33,105 bases of DNA from assembly GCA_913060655.1 (NCBI GenBank), contig CAJXTG010000016.1:1-33105 (forward strand), given 5' to 3'. Below the pieces are notes generated by a model. It worked only from the letters and a program-made list of their open reading frames with translations, was not told the origin of the DNA and did no database searches. Position 1 is the stretch's first letter; each line of letters begins with the position of its first letter. The translations under genes and the position numbers were made by a program. This DNA is from an uncultured Nitriliruptoraceae bacterium (lineage in GTDB: Bacteria; Actinomycetota; Nitriliruptoria; Nitriliruptorales; Nitriliruptoraceae). Positions 1 to 8,275 of this stretch are shown here, one piece after another.

Positions 1-1
1 C

Positions 2-334
2 TCCGGCTTCCCCGCCGCCTGGAACATGCTCGCCGTCGTCGTGTTCGTGGCCGGACCGCCGTCGACGCTGCTGCTCGTCGTCGTGCTCGTCCTCACCGTC
101 ACCATGTTCCTGCCGGTGAAGTTCATCCACCCGGTGCGGACGCGGCGCTGGCGGCCGCTGTCGCTGCCGGTCGCGATCGCCTGGACCGGCCTCGCCGCCT
201 GGGCGGCCGTCGTCGACTTCGCACTCCCCGCGGCGGCGACGGTCGCGCTGGTGGCCGCCAGCGTCTACCTCGCCGTCGCCGGTGCCGTCCAGCAGCTGGT
301 GGGGGAGCGGCCACCGGCCGTCGCGGGCGCCTGA
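2..334 (+). CDS. pcs: Phosphatidylcholine synthase, C-terminal part (5' end outside window)
   Basis: The frame is open from the window edge, so the gene begins upstream. About 111 C-terminal residues are visible, with roughly three hydrophobic segments. The run beginning SGFPAAWNM and the later block PVKFIHPVRTRRWRPLSL resemble the C-terminal half of bacterial phosphatidylcholine synthase, a membrane CDP-alcohol phosphotransferase that joins choline to CDP-diacylglycerol. The catalytic CDP-alcohol motif would lie outside the window, so the assignment rests on this C-terminal pattern alone. The stop lies one base from the stop of the convergent antiporter gene. Another CDP-alcohol phosphotransferase is possible. 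Confidence 0.66.
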   Translation, partial: SGFPAAWNMLAVVVFVAGPPSTLLLVVVLVLTVTMFLPVKFIHPVRTRRWRPLSLPVAIAWTGLAAWAAVVDFALPAAATVALVAASVYLAVAGAVQQLVGERPPAVAGA

Positions 335-335
335 G

Positions 336-2468
336 TCACCGTTCCTCGTCGCTCGGCGGGAACACCACGCCGATGACGGTCTGCCGCGCGTGCTCGAACA
401 GCCACTCGGTCCCGTGGCCGAGGAACGGCCGTCCGTCGACCGGCCGGACGGTCGTGCCGATCACGATCGTGTCGGCCTGCCACTCCTCCGCGGTGCGCAG
501 CAGCTCGTCGGCCGCCATCGGCGCACGGCGTGCCTGGAAGACCCCGCGGACCCCGAACGCGTCGGCGGCGCCGCGGACGCGGGTGAGCTGCCGTTCGACG
601 GCGGGGGAGAGCTCGGTGCCGTCCTCCCCGCGGGTGACGACGTGGATGGCGAGCAGCCGGGCCGCGTAACGGCCCGTCATCCGGAAGGCGACCTCCTCGG
701 CCGCGAGGCCCGGTCGCATGCCCGTCACGCCGAGGAGGACGCGGCGGAACGGGTTCCCGGCCAGGTCGGCGGCATCGCGGATGTGCTCGCCGCGTCGGAC
801 CAGCAGGAGCGGGACGGGGCTGTCGGCGATGACGCGCTGGACGGGTTCGGAGAGCTGGTGCGAGCCGGCGAAGTCGTCGTTGAGGCCGAGCGTGACCAGC
901 CGGTGGCCGAGCGCCGCCTCACCGAGGATGCGGGCCGCCGGGTCCGCGTCGACCTCCGAGTGCAGCTCGACCGACCGTCCCCGCAGCGCCGCGTACACGC
1001 CCTCGAGCGCCGGTGCCGCGTCGGGTCCGTCCCGACGTGCCCGCACCGTGAGGACCGTGACCGATGCGGACGGCTGCAGCAGCGCGTCCACGACCCGCGC
1101 GGCGACCTCGGAGTTGCGACCACCGCGCGTCGGCAGCAGGGCGCTCGGTGAACCGGCGATGAGCGCCCGCCCGAGCAGGTCCTCCTGGGCGAGGCGTTCC
1201 GACTCCTCCGGAGCCGCCCGGAGCCGGCCGAGGAACAACCGGAGCGACGGCGGGGCCGCGATCGACGTCACCAGGGCGAGCAGCATGATGGCGGCGTAGG
1301 AGACGTCGTTGAGCGCCCCGAGACCGAGCCCGATCGTCGCCAGCACGATGCCCATCGCACCGCGGGCGTTCAGCCCCGCGCCGGCGACGAGCGACTCCAC
1401 CGTGCTCATCCCCGCCAGTCGGCCCCCGACCAGCGACCCGCCGAGCTTCGACACGGTCGCGACGCCGAGGATGACGACCGACCAGAAGGCGCCCTCCGGG
1501 GTGAGGAGCAGGCTGAAGTCCGCGTACAGCCCGGCGGTGGCGAAGTAGACGGGGGCGAAGATGGACTGGCTGAGCACCTCCACGGTCCGGCGGACGTCCT
1601 GGCGCTGGTAGCGGGAACGTCCGAGCACGATCCCGGCGACGAGCGCGCCGAGGACGGCCTCGACCCCCATCGCCTGCGTCACGGCACCGAGCAGCAGCAT
1701 CACGCCGATCGTCGCGGTCAGCGCCGAGGCGAACCCGCCGGCGCTGCGCGCACGTCGCAGCACCTGGTCGACGGCTCGCTGGCCGACGGTGACGCTGGCG
1801 ACGAGGAACGCGAGCACCGCCGCGAGCGTCAGCGCGAGCTCGTCGAACCGCACCGTGCCCGACGACGACAGGCCGATGATCAGTCCGAGGAGGATCCATC
1901 CGACGAGGTCGTTGACCATCCCGGCCGCGATCGTCAGCTGGCCGACGTTGCGGCGCATCAGCCGCATCTCCGTCATGATCTTCGCGATGACGGGCAGCGC
2001 GGAGATGCTGAGCGCGACGGCGAGGAAGGCGGCGAAGCCGAGCCGGCCCGTCGCCGGCCCCCAGAAGCTCGCCGGCATGACCCAGCCCAGCCAGAACCCG
2101 GCGGCGAGCGGGAGCACGAGCGAACCGAGTGACAGGCCGACCACGGGTCGCCCGAGGCGGCGGAGCAGCTCGAGGTCCGTCTCGAAGCCGGTCATCAGCT
2201 GGAGCAGGAGGATGCCCAGCCAGGCGACGGCGAGGAGCAGCGCGGACTGCACCGCGTCGCCCGGGAACAGCCAGGCGGTCACGTCGGGCAGCAGGCGACC
2301 GGCGACCGTCGGGCCGAGGAGCAGGCCTGCGGTCAGCTCGCCGACGACCCGGGGCTGCCCGATCCGCTGGGCGGCGAGGCCGAGCGCCCGTGCGGCCGAC
2401 AGCAGCACGACGAGCTGGAGCCACAGCAGCAGGAGCTCGTGCTCGCCGACGGGCGTGAGCATCGTCAC
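336..2468 (-). CDS. CPA2-type cation:proton antiporter with two C-terminal universal stress domains
   Basis: This 710-residue protein has an N-terminal membrane part (about residues 10-415, roughly a dozen hydrophobic helices) of the Na+/H+ exchanger fold. SISALPVIAKI (154-164) and MVNDLVGWILL (184-194) match the family core; N186-D187 occupy the ion-binding pair position, and an ND pair is usually linked with electroneutral exchange. The soluble remainder holds two UspA-like domains (about 430-560 and 575-706); the second ends with a GTTVRP...GHGTEWLF pattern like a UspA nucleotide-binding loop. It probably exchanges K+ or Na+ for protons, gated by the cytoplasmic domains; ion choice cannot be read. 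The start is GTG (2466-2468), overlapping the bcp stop as GTGA; an ATG two codons later (2460-2462) is an alternative. Confidence 0.88.
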   Translation of the reverse strand: MTMLTPVGEHELLLLWLQLVVLLSAARALGLAAQRIGQPRVVGELTAGLLLGPTVAGRLLPDVTAWLFPGDAVQSALLLAVAWLGILLLQLMTGFETDLELLRRLGRPVVGLSLGSLVLPLAAGFWLGWVMPASFWGPATGRLGFAAFLAVALSISALPVIAKIMTEMRLMRRNVGQLTIAAGMVNDLVGWILLGLIIGLSSSGTVRFDELALTLAAVLAFLVASVTVGQRAVDQVLRRARSAGGFASALTATIGVMLLLGAVTQAMGVEAVLGALVAGIVLGRSRYQRQDVRRTVEVLSQSIFAPVYFATAGLYADFSLLLTPEGAFWSVVILGVATVSKLGGSLVGGRLAGMSTVESLVAGAGLNARGAMGIVLATIGLGLGALNDVSYAAIMLLALVTSIAAPPSLRLFLGRLRAAPEESERLAQEDLLGRALIAGSPSALLPTRGGRNSEVAARVVDALLQPSASVTVLTVRARRDGPDAAPALEGVYAALRGRSVELHSEVDADPAARILGEAALGHRLVTLGLNDDFAGSHQLSEPVQRVIADSPVPLLLVRRGEHIRDAADLAGNPFRRVLLGVTGMRPGLAAEEVAFRMTGRYAARLLAIHVVTRGEDGTELSPAVERQLTRVRGAADAFGVRGVFQARRAPMAADELLRTAEEWQADTIVIGTTVRPVDGRPFLGHGTEWLFEHARQTVIGVVFPPSDEER

Positions 2469-2935
2469 GCGAGCAGCTCCCGGCAGGCCTTCAGGGCCCG
2501 CTCAGCGTGCGTCCGTGCCTGCGCGCGGCGCCACACCTTGCGGACGCGGCCGTCCGCCCCGATCAGCACGCTCGAGCGGATCGGGCCGACGCTGGTGCGG
2601 CCGTAGAGGACCTTCTCGCCCCAGGCGCCGTAGGCCTCCATGACCCGGTGGTCGGGATCGGCGAGCAGCGTCTGCGGGAGCCCGTGCTCCGCAGCGAACC
2701 CCGCGTGCGTCGTCACGTCGTCGGGGGACACGCCGACGACGCGGACGCCGAGCTCGGCGAACTCGTCCCACCGGTCGCGGATGTCGCACGCCTGGGTCGT
2801 GCAGCCGGGGGTGCCGTCGGCGGGGTAGAAGGCGAGCAGCAGCGGCCCGTCGTTGAGCTCCGAGAGGGAGCGCTGCACCCCGTCCTGGTCGGGGAGCGTG
2901 AACGGCGGGGCGAGGTCGCCGACCTCGAGCGTCAT
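2465..2935 (-). CDS. bcp: Thiol peroxidase of the Bcp/PrxQ family
   Basis: This 156-residue AhpC/TSA-fold protein has the usual Bcp length. The motif DGTPGCTTQAC places the peroxidatic cysteine at C45 and the resolving cysteine at C50, the two-cysteine pattern of PrxQ/Bcp enzymes, which reduce hydroperoxides in the cytoplasm using thioredoxin. A strong purine-rich ribosome site (GGAGGGGG) lies just before the ATG, and a TAGCCT element lies upstream, so it starts a new unit after the molybdoenzyme gene. Its stop overlaps the GTG start of the antiporter, which ties the two in translation. A pairing of peroxide defence and stress-regulated ion transport is inferred from that coupling. Confidence 0.93.
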   Translation of the reverse strand: MTLEVGDLAPPFTLPDQDGVQRSLSELNDGPLLLAFYPADGTPGCTTQACDIRDRWDEFAELGVRVVGVSPDDVTTHAGFAAEHGLPQTLLADPDHRVMEAYGAWGEKVLYGRTSVGPIRSSVLIGADGRVRKVWRRAQARTHAERALKACRELLA

Positions 2936-2959
2936 GCGTCCCCCTCCGACGGGCCGCGG

Positions 2960-2965
2960 AGGCTA
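2960..2965 (-). promoter_or_regulatory. Probable -10 element of bcp (TAGCCT)
   Basis: On the minus strand this reads GTAGCCTCCG, the extended motif found before most units in the window. It lies 24 bases upstream of the bcp ATG, in the 68-base gap after the molybdoenzyme gene. No convincing -35 element is visible. Confidence 0.55.
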
Positions 2966-3003
2966 CGGCATGGGCGGGTGCGCGGGGCCGGCGTCTCCGC
3001 CCG

Positions 3004-4404
3004 TCAGGTGCGGGCGAGCACCGGGATCATGTGCCAGCCCTCCGCCCCGTCGGGGAGCACCGGCTTCGGTCCCTGCGGCTGCAGCACCCCGTCCCCGTCG
3101 ATCGCGCGCGCCTGGATGACGTGATCGCCCGGGGTGAGGTCCACGTCGATCCACCACTGCCGCCACACGGTGTCGCCGAGCGGGTCGGCGCACGTCGCTG
3201 GCAGCCAGTCACCGGTGTCGAGCCGGACCTCGACGGCGGACACGCCGCGCGGCGGCGCCCACGCCACGCCGGCGACGCGGACCGGCCCCGGCGTCACGAC
3301 CCGCCCGGGCACGTCGATGCGGGTCATCGTCTTCACCGGGCCCTCCTTCGCCCAGCCGCGACGGATCCAGTACGCGTCGTAGTCGTCCCAGCGGGTCAGC
3401 TCCAGCTCCGTCAGCCACTTCGTCGCCGACACGTAGCCGTACAGCCCGGGCACGATCAGGCGGGCCGGCGCGCCGTGGCGGACGGGCAGCTCGACCCCGT
3501 TCATGCCGATCGCCACCAGCGCATCGGGCGCGGCGGCGAGGGCCGTGGGGAACCCGGCGGTCCAGCCGTCGACGGAACGGCCGACGAGCTGGTCGGCGTC
3601 CTGCTCCGGACCGGCGAGCGCGAGCACCCGTGACAGCGGGACGCCCGTCCAGCGGGCGGTGCCGACGAGGGTGCCGCCGACCTCGTTGGAGACGCAGCTG
3701 ATCGTCGCGTCATGCTCCTCCAGGCCGAGGTCGACGAGCGCGTCGAGGTCCAGGGTGACCTCCTCGCGGACACGTCCGTGCACCCGGAGCCGCCAGCTGC
3801 GCCGGTCGACGCGCGGCAGGGTGATCGCCGTGTCGATGCGGTAGAACTCGTCGACCGGCGTGAGCGTCGGGGACAGTCCCGGGATGCGCGGTGACGCGTC
3901 CTGCGCGGCGGTCAGCGGCGGCAGCCCGCGGGCCGCCCGGAGCCGTCCGGCGAGCGCCGCGTGCGTGCCCGTCGCCCGCGGCCGCAGCAGCATGAGCCCG
4001 CCGACGACGACCACGCCGGTCGCGCCGAGGCCGGCGAGCAGCGCCCGCCGGCTGAGCGGGCCGGCGGCCGTCGCCGTTGCCGGCCCGCCGTCCTCCGGCC
4101 CGCCGTCCTCCGGTCCGGAGGCTCCGGCCGCCTCGGCGTCGGTCGGGGCCCGCTCCCGCCGGCGCACGCTCAGCAGCACGACCCCGGCGGCGAGCAGCAG
4201 CGTCGCCGCGGCGGCGATCGTCAGGGGGCGGGCCGCCGACCGGAACGTCTGCAGGAACGCCGTCGCGATCGGACCGGGGGTCGCCGTGACGAGGACGTCG
4301 GCCACGGCGGCGGTCGGGGACGGCAGGGCGACGACGACCCGTGCGGCCGCCTCGACCGCGGCGAGGACACCGGTCGCGACGAGCAGGCGGGTGCGGAGCG
4401 TCAT
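3004..4404 (-). CDS. Membrane-anchored sulfite-oxidase-type molybdopterin oxidoreductase
   Basis: This 466-residue protein has an N-terminal part with hydrophobic segments near residues 8-28, 58-80 and 121-140. The third follows LSRRALLAG, a Tat-like twin-arginine stretch (118-126), so the catalytic part is probably carried out by Tat and stays anchored. A linker repeats GPEDGGPEDGGP (98-108). Residues from about 185 form the molybdopterin-binding domain; ISCVSNEVGG carries the expected molybdenum ligand C237. The end (about 365-460) resembles the Mo-co dimerisation domain. The substrate is unknown: sulfite is the textbook case, but many actinobacterial relatives are uncharacterised. Its ATG overlaps the comB-like stop (ATGA), so it is the last gene of the coupled dapD-dapE-comB run. 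Confidence 0.87.
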   Translation of the reverse strand: MTLRTRLLVATGVLAAVEAAARVVVALPSPTAAVADVLVTATPGPIATAFLQTFRSAARPLTIAAAATLLLAAGVVLLSVRRRERAPTDAEAAGASGPEDGGPEDGGPATATAAGPLSRRALLAGLGATGVVVVGGLMLLRPRATGTHAALAGRLRAARGLPPLTAAQDASPRIPGLSPTLTPVDEFYRIDTAITLPRVDRRSWRLRVHGRVREEVTLDLDALVDLGLEEHDATISCVSNEVGGTLVGTARWTGVPLSRVLALAGPEQDADQLVGRSVDGWTAGFPTALAAAPDALVAIGMNGVELPVRHGAPARLIVPGLYGYVSATKWLTELELTRWDDYDAYWIRRGWAKEGPVKTMTRIDVPGRVVTPGPVRVAGVAWAPPRGVSAVEVRLDTGDWLPATCADPLGDTVWRQWWIDVDLTPGDHVIQARAIDGDGVLQPQGPKPVLPDGAEGWHMIPVLART

Positions 4405-5138
4405 GGCCCGAGGGTACGGGCGCGCACCTCCACGACGTCGCCCACGGCCGCACGCGACCCGCCGTCGGGCAGCGCCGGCTCAGGGGTGGACGCGACGAGC
4501 GCCACGGTGAACCGGTCGACCTCGCAGGCGCGGTGCAGGTCCGCCTCGGGCGCCCATTCGGGCCCGTCCGGGCCGAACAGCCGGCCCGCGTCCGACGTCG
4601 CGACCCGTGCCGTGAAGCGCGCCGGGTCGGGGTCGTCGCCGGCCGCGCGGGCGGCGATCAGCTCCGCGCATGCCAGGTCCTCGTCACCGTCACGGCCGAG
4701 CGAGTCGCCCGTGATGACGAAGGTGACGTCGTCGACGCCCCGGGCGCGCAGCAGCTGTGCCGTCGCGCCGGCGGTGACGAACGAGGCGGCGATGACGAGC
4801 GACGACCCCGCGGTCCGCACGAGCCCGGGCGTGCCCGCCGACGTCCGGTGCACGAGCGTGCGGCCGGCGACGTCGTGCCGGTCGAGGGCGACGGGCGAGT
4901 TGCCGAGGTCGAACCCCTCCAGCGGGCGGCCACCCCGCTCGCCGGCGGCGAGCGACCCGGGCAGGACGTCGCGGGCCAGCCGCAGCGCGGCGTCCGCGTC
5001 GGCGACGGCGAGGACGCGTGCGGCGCCGTGCGCGAACGCCCACGCCTCGAACGTGAACGCGCGGAGGACGTCGATCACGACGACGGTGCCGCCGGGACGG
5101 GCCTCCTCCAGCGCGACCGCGCGCCAGCGGAACGTCAC
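4401..5138 (-). CDS. comB: ComB-like 2-phosphosulfolactate phosphatase family protein
   Basis: With the GTG start at 5136-5138 the protein has 245 residues, the normal family length. This start makes a GTGA overlap with the dapE stop and begins just before the conserved part; a longer reading would run deep into dapE. The ComB marks are VIDVLRAFT (21-29), GERGGRPLEGFDLGNSP (66-82) and TSAGT (99-103). ComB removes phosphate from 2-phosphosulfolactate in methanogen coenzyme M synthesis. Many bacteria without coenzyme M carry the family, and its role there is open. Here it sits between dapE and a sulfite-oxidase-like molybdoenzyme, overlapping both, which hints at sulfur or sulfonate metabolism. 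The true substrate cannot be read from sequence. Confidence 0.83.
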   Translation of the reverse strand: MTFRWRAVALEEARPGGTVVVIDVLRAFTFEAWAFAHGAARVLAVADADAALRLARDVLPGSLAAGERGGRPLEGFDLGNSPVALDRHDVAGRTLVHRTSAGTPGLVRTAGSSLVIAASFVTAGATAQLLRARGVDDVTFVITGDSLGRDGDEDLACAELIAARAAGDDPDPARFTARVATSDAGRLFGPDGPEWAPEADLHRACEVDRFTVALVASTPEPALPDGGSRAAVGDVVEVRARTLGP

Positions 5139-6283
5139 CGGGACCCGGCCGATGCGTCGCCGGCGAGGAACGTCGCCAGCCGCGTGCGGGCGTCCACCAG
5201 CGCGTCCACGGCGACGTGCTCGCCGCGCCGGTGCGCCTGCGCGGTCGCACCGGGACCGAAGTTCAGTGCCGGCACCCCCCGCTCGGCGAAGCGTGCGACG
5301 TCCGTCCACGCCTGCTTCCCGCCGACGTCACCGCCGACGGCGGCGACGAACCGGTCGACGACGGGGTCGGCCCGGAACGGCGGGGCGGGGGGCGCCCGGT
5401 CGATGACGTCGACGGTGATCGGGACGTCGCCGGCGAGCGCCGCCAGCTCCGCGCGCAGCTCCGTCTCGGCCGCGTCGAGGTCGCGGGAGGGTGCGAAGCG
5501 GAGGTTGACGTTGATGGTGAAGCGGTCGGGGACCACGTTGCGGGGGCTCGTGCCGTCCCCGTCCGGTCCCAGCCCGCCCGTCCACGCCTGGGTGGCGACG
5601 AGCACGTCGTGGTAGGGGACCCCGTCGACGCTCCGCGCGACGGGGGCGCGGGTGTCGAGCGCGCCGAGCAGCGGGCCGGCGGCCGTCAGCGCGCTGCGGC
5701 CGTGCCACGGCCGCGCGGAGTGGGCGGCCTCGCCGGCGACCACGACCCGAGCGTGCAGGCCGCCGAGGCAGCCGAGCTCGACCCGGCCGTCGGTCGGCTC
5801 GAGGACGACCGCGAGCGCCGCGTCCGTCAGCCACGGCACGGCGTCGAGCACCGCCGGCAGCGCGTTGCCCTCCGCCGGGCCCTCCTCACCGGCGTACAGG
5901 ACGACGGCGAGCGACCACGGCGACGACGCCCGCAGCGCGTCGTCGCCCAGCAGGTCGAGGGCGACGACGTTGCCGGCCTTCATGTCCGACGCGCCACGTC
6001 CGACGACGACGGCCGTCCCGTCGTCCAGGGTCGCCGTGCGGGGGGTCGCGTCCGCGTCGGTCGCCGGCACGGTGTCCAGATGGCCGACGAGCAGCACGGT
6101 CGGGCGTGCCGGGTCCGGGGCACCGATGACGAGCGAGTCGCCGACCCGCACGACCGGCGCTCCGCGCGTCCGCTGCTCCGCCTCCAGCCGGTCGGCGAGG
6201 GGGCCCTCCGCGCCCGTCGGCGACGGGACGGCGCAGTGGTCGACGAGCCGTGCGGCGAGCGTCTCGCGCAGCGCCGCGCCCAT
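5135..6283 (-). CDS. dapE: Succinyl-diaminopimelate desuccinylase
   Basis: This 382-residue M20 metallopeptidase-family enzyme would split N-succinyl-LL-diaminopimelate to succinate and LL-diaminopimelate in lysine and peptidoglycan synthesis. Metal and catalytic motifs are visible: GHLDTVP (H68, D70), GRGASDMKAG (bridging D100), and the acidic pair E133-E134 in AGEEGPAEGN, followed by the dimerisation lid (about 180-300). The ATG at 6281-6283 overlaps the dapD stop by one base (TGATG), which fixes the start. Its own stop overlaps the comB-like GTG. DapE fits well because dapD is next door, though M20 enzymes vary in substrate. Confidence 0.92.
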   Translation of the reverse strand: MGAALRETLAARLVDHCAVPSPTGAEGPLADRLEAEQRTRGAPVVRVGDSLVIGAPDPARPTVLLVGHLDTVPATDADATPRTATLDDGTAVVVGRGASDMKAGNVVALDLLGDDALRASSPWSLAVVLYAGEEGPAEGNALPAVLDAVPWLTDAALAVVLEPTDGRVELGCLGGLHARVVVAGEAAHSARPWHGRSALTAAGPLLGALDTRAPVARSVDGVPYHDVLVATQAWTGGLGPDGDGTSPRNVVPDRFTINVNLRFAPSRDLDAAETELRAELAALAGDVPITVDVIDRAPPAPPFRADPVVDRFVAAVGGDVGGKQAWTDVARFAERGVPALNFGPGATAQAHRRGEHVAVDALVDARTRLATFLAGDASAGSR

Positions 6284-7302
6284 CAGTCGTTCGTGTGGAG
6301 CGCGACGTTCAGCCCGCCCCAGTCGCCGCGGTGCCCCTCGCGGGGCAGCGCGACGACCGCACCGGTGCGGGAGTCGCGCCGGAACAGCAGCGCAGCACGT
6401 CCGGACAGCTCCCGCGCTGCGACGACGCCGCCGTCGGGCAGCGTGACCTTCGTCCCGGCGGTCACGTACAGCCCGGCCTCGACGACGCAACCGTCGCCCA
6501 GCGAGATGCCCACGCCGGCGTTCGCGCCGACGAGGCACCGCTCACCGATGCGGATGACCTCGGTCCCGCCACCGGACAGCGTCCCCATGATGGACGCGCC
6601 GCCGCCGAGGTCGCTGCCGTCACCGACGACGACGCCGGCGGAGATGCGTCCCTCCACCATCGAGGCGCCGAGCGTCCCCGCGTTGAAGTTGACGAAGCCC
6701 TCGTGCATCACCGTCGTCCCGCTGGCCAGGTGGGCGCCGAGCCGGACCCGGTCGGCGTCGCCGATGCGCACACCGGCGGGGACGACGTAGTCCGTCATGC
6801 GGGCGAAGCGGTCGACGGAGCGGACCTGCAGCCGACGGCCCTCCGCGGCGAGCGCGAGGCGGACGTCGTCGACGGCGTCCGGCTCCAGCGGGCCGAGGTC
6901 GGTCCAGGCGACGTTGGGGAGCAGGCCGAACACGCCGTCGACGGAGAGCCCGTGCGGGGCGACGAGCCGGTGCGACAGGAGGTGGAGGCGCAGCGTCGCC
7001 TCGAGACGGTCGGCCGGCGGCGCCGCGACGTCGTGCACGATCGCCGCGACGGCGACCCGTTCCCCGTCGAGGGCGTCGCGCGCGCCGGCGGCGGCCAGCA
7101 CCCGTCCGAGCACGGCATGCCCCTCCGGGTCGGTCGCCGCGTCGAGCTCGAGGCTGCGCGTGCCCGATCCCGGCAGGACGGCGTCGAGGGCCGCACCGGT
7201 GTCGTCGTCGAGCCCGACCGTGGGGAACCACGCGTCGAGCAGCTCGCCGGAGCGGGCGCCGCGGGTCGCCAGCCCGACGCCGTACGCGAAGGACGCGTCC
7301 AT
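6283..7302 (-). CDS. dapD: Tetrahydrodipicolinate N-succinyltransferase, actinobacterial type
   Basis: This 339-residue enzyme transfers succinyl from succinyl-CoA to tetrahydrodipicolinate. It is the long, mycobacterial form: an N-terminal domain (about 1-165), then a left-handed beta-helix with hexapeptide turns ([30 protein letters not shown]) and the conserved stretch [15 protein letters not shown]. The ATG at 7300-7302 gives the family N terminus [13 protein letters not shown]; a GAGG lies just before it. The reading frame is open further upstream, but into the divergent glpQ gene, so the longer form is rejected. It heads the coupled run dapD-dapE-comB-molybdoenzyme. Confidence 0.93.
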   Translation of the reverse strand: MDASFAYGVGLATRGARSGELLDAWFPTVGLDDDTGAALDAVLPGSGTRSLELDAATDPEGHAVLGRVLAAAGARDALDGERVAVAAIVHDVAAPPADRLEATLRLHLLSHRLVAPHGLSVDGVFGLLPNVAWTDLGPLEPDAVDDVRLALAAEGRRLQVRSVDRFARMTDYVVPAGVRIGDADRVRLGAHLASGTTVMHEGFVNFNAGTLGASMVEGRISAGVVVGDGSDLGGGASIMGTLSGGGTEVIRIGERCLVGANAGVGISLGDGCVVEAGLYVTAGTKVTLPDGGVVAARELSGRAALLFRRDSRTGAVVALPREGHRGDWGGLNVALHTND

Positions 7303-7328
7303 GGCACCTCGTCGGGTCCGGGGACGTC

Positions 7329-7362
7329 GGCCGGGACGGACCGCAGGCCGGGACGGACCGCG
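7329..7362. repeat. 17-bp tandem repeat in the dapD leader
   Basis: Two adjacent 17-bp units (7329-7345 and 7346-7362) differ only at their last base. They lie between the predicted dapD -10 element and the dapD start, so they would be in its 5' leader. Confidence 0.8.
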
Positions 7363-7367
7363 GCGGC

Positions 7368-7373
7368 AGCCTA
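7368..7373 (-). promoter_or_regulatory. Probable -10 element of dapD (TAGGCT)
   Basis: On the minus strand this reads GGTAGGCTGC. It faces away from the plus-strand TAGCCT of glpQ, 15 bp apart, so the two divergent promoters probably overlap. The predicted leader is about 60 bases and holds the 17-bp tandem repeat. Confidence 0.5.
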
Positions 7374-7388
7374 CCGACGGGGTTCCCG

Positions 7389-7394
7389 TAGCCT
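7389..7394 (+). promoter_or_regulatory. Probable -10 element of glpQ (TAGCCT) with overlapping palindrome
   Basis: This reads GTAGCCTCCG. A perfect inverted repeat, CCTCCG (7392-7397) and CGGAGG (7404-7409) with a 6-base spacer, overlaps the end of the element and the ribosome site. It could be an operator, or only the chance pairing of a promoter flank with a Shine-Dalgarno sequence. Confidence 0.52.
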
Positions 7395-7416
7395 CCGGAC
7401 CGTCGGAGGGGTCCTG

Positions 7417-8190
7417 ATGGCGCATCCGTTCCTCCAGCTGGACCGGCCGGGCACGGTGCGGGCGATCGCGCATCGCGGCGGCGGCGGCGCCGTCGAGAAC
7501 ACCCTCGTCGCGTTCGAACGGGCCGTCGACCGCGGCTACCGGCACCTCGAGACGGACGTCCACGTGACCGCCGACGGGGTCCTCGTCGTCTCCCACGACC
7601 CGACGCTCGCCCGGGTCGCGGGTGACCCGCGTCCGATCGCCACGCTGACGCGGGCCGAGCTCGCGTCGGTCCGGGTCGACGGCCGCGAGCCGGTCCCGAC
7701 GTTCGACGAGCTCGTCACGGCGTTCCCCGACGCTCGCCTCACCGTCGACCTGAAGGTCGACGGTGCCGTCGGGCCGATGCTGCACACGCTCGAGCGCCGT
7801 CCCGAACTGCTCGGCCGCGTGTGCATCGGGGCGTTCACGGGTGCGCGGGTGCGCACCCTGCGACGGCGGTTCGGGCCGGCCCTGATGACGGCGGCGACCC
7901 CGGGGGAGATCGTCCGGCTGCTGGCCGCCGTCCGACTGCGGCGCCGCCCACCGCGGCTGACCGCGGGGGTCGTCGCCGTGCCGGAGCGCTACCCCGAGGG
8001 CGGCCGCAGCGTCGCGGTCGCCGACGCGGCCCTGCTCGCCGCCGCGGACGACGTGGGACTGCCCGTCCACGTGTGGACGGTGAACGATCCGAGCCGGATG
8101 GCGGCGCTCGTCGCCGCCGGCGCGGCCGGCATCGTCACCGACGAGCTCGACCTGCTGCGCGGGACCCTCGAGACGCTGGGGCGCTGGTAG
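7417..8190 (+). CDS. glpQ: Glycerophosphodiester phosphodiesterase
   Basis: This 257-residue TIM-barrel enzyme would split glycerophosphodiesters to glycerol-3-phosphate and an alcohol. Family motifs are present: [12 protein letters not shown] (H19, R20, E27), ETDVH (E45, D47) and SHDPTL (H60), followed by a late HVWTVND motif typical of the cytoplasmic UgpQ-type group. No signal peptide is seen, so it is probably cytoplasmic. The ATG at 7417 has a good ribosome site (CGGAGGGG). It is divergent from dapD and stands alone; the next gene has its own promoter. Confidence 0.9.
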   Translation: MAHPFLQLDRPGTVRAIAHRGGGGAVENTLVAFERAVDRGYRHLETDVHVTADGVLVVSHDPTLARVAGDPRPIATLTRAELASVRVDGREPVPTFDELVTAFPDARLTVDLKVDGAVGPMLHTLERRPELLGRVCIGAFTGARVRTLRRRFGPALMTAATPGEIVRLLAAVRLRRRPPRLTAGVVAVPERYPEGGRSVAVADAALLAAADDVGLPVHVWTVNDPSRMAALVAAGAAGIVTDELDLLRGTLETLGRW

Positions 8191-8275
8191 CGGCCGTCCA
8201 CCTGCGCGTCACCCGCCCGTGGGGCGCTGTTCCCCTCCGGCGACTAGCGTCCGCTCATCGCGGGAGGGGGAGCGC
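8191..8275 (+). promoter_or_regulatory. Gap with -10 element (TAGCGT, 8245-8250) before the transporter gene
   Basis: This 85-base gap holds a weak inverted repeat (GGGG at 8221-8224, CCCC at 8232-8235, 7-base loop), then GACTAGCGTCC and a strong ribosome site, GGGAGGGGG. The hairpin is too short to call a terminator. Confidence 0.45.

Noticed and set aside
7303-8070. Upstream extension of the dapD frame
   Set aside because: It lies antisense to glpQ and adds arginine-rich sequence foreign to DapD; the ATG at 7302 gives the family N terminus.
8221-8235. GGGG/CCCC inverted repeat after glpQ as a terminator
   Set aside because: Only a 4-bp stem and no U-run, too weak to call.
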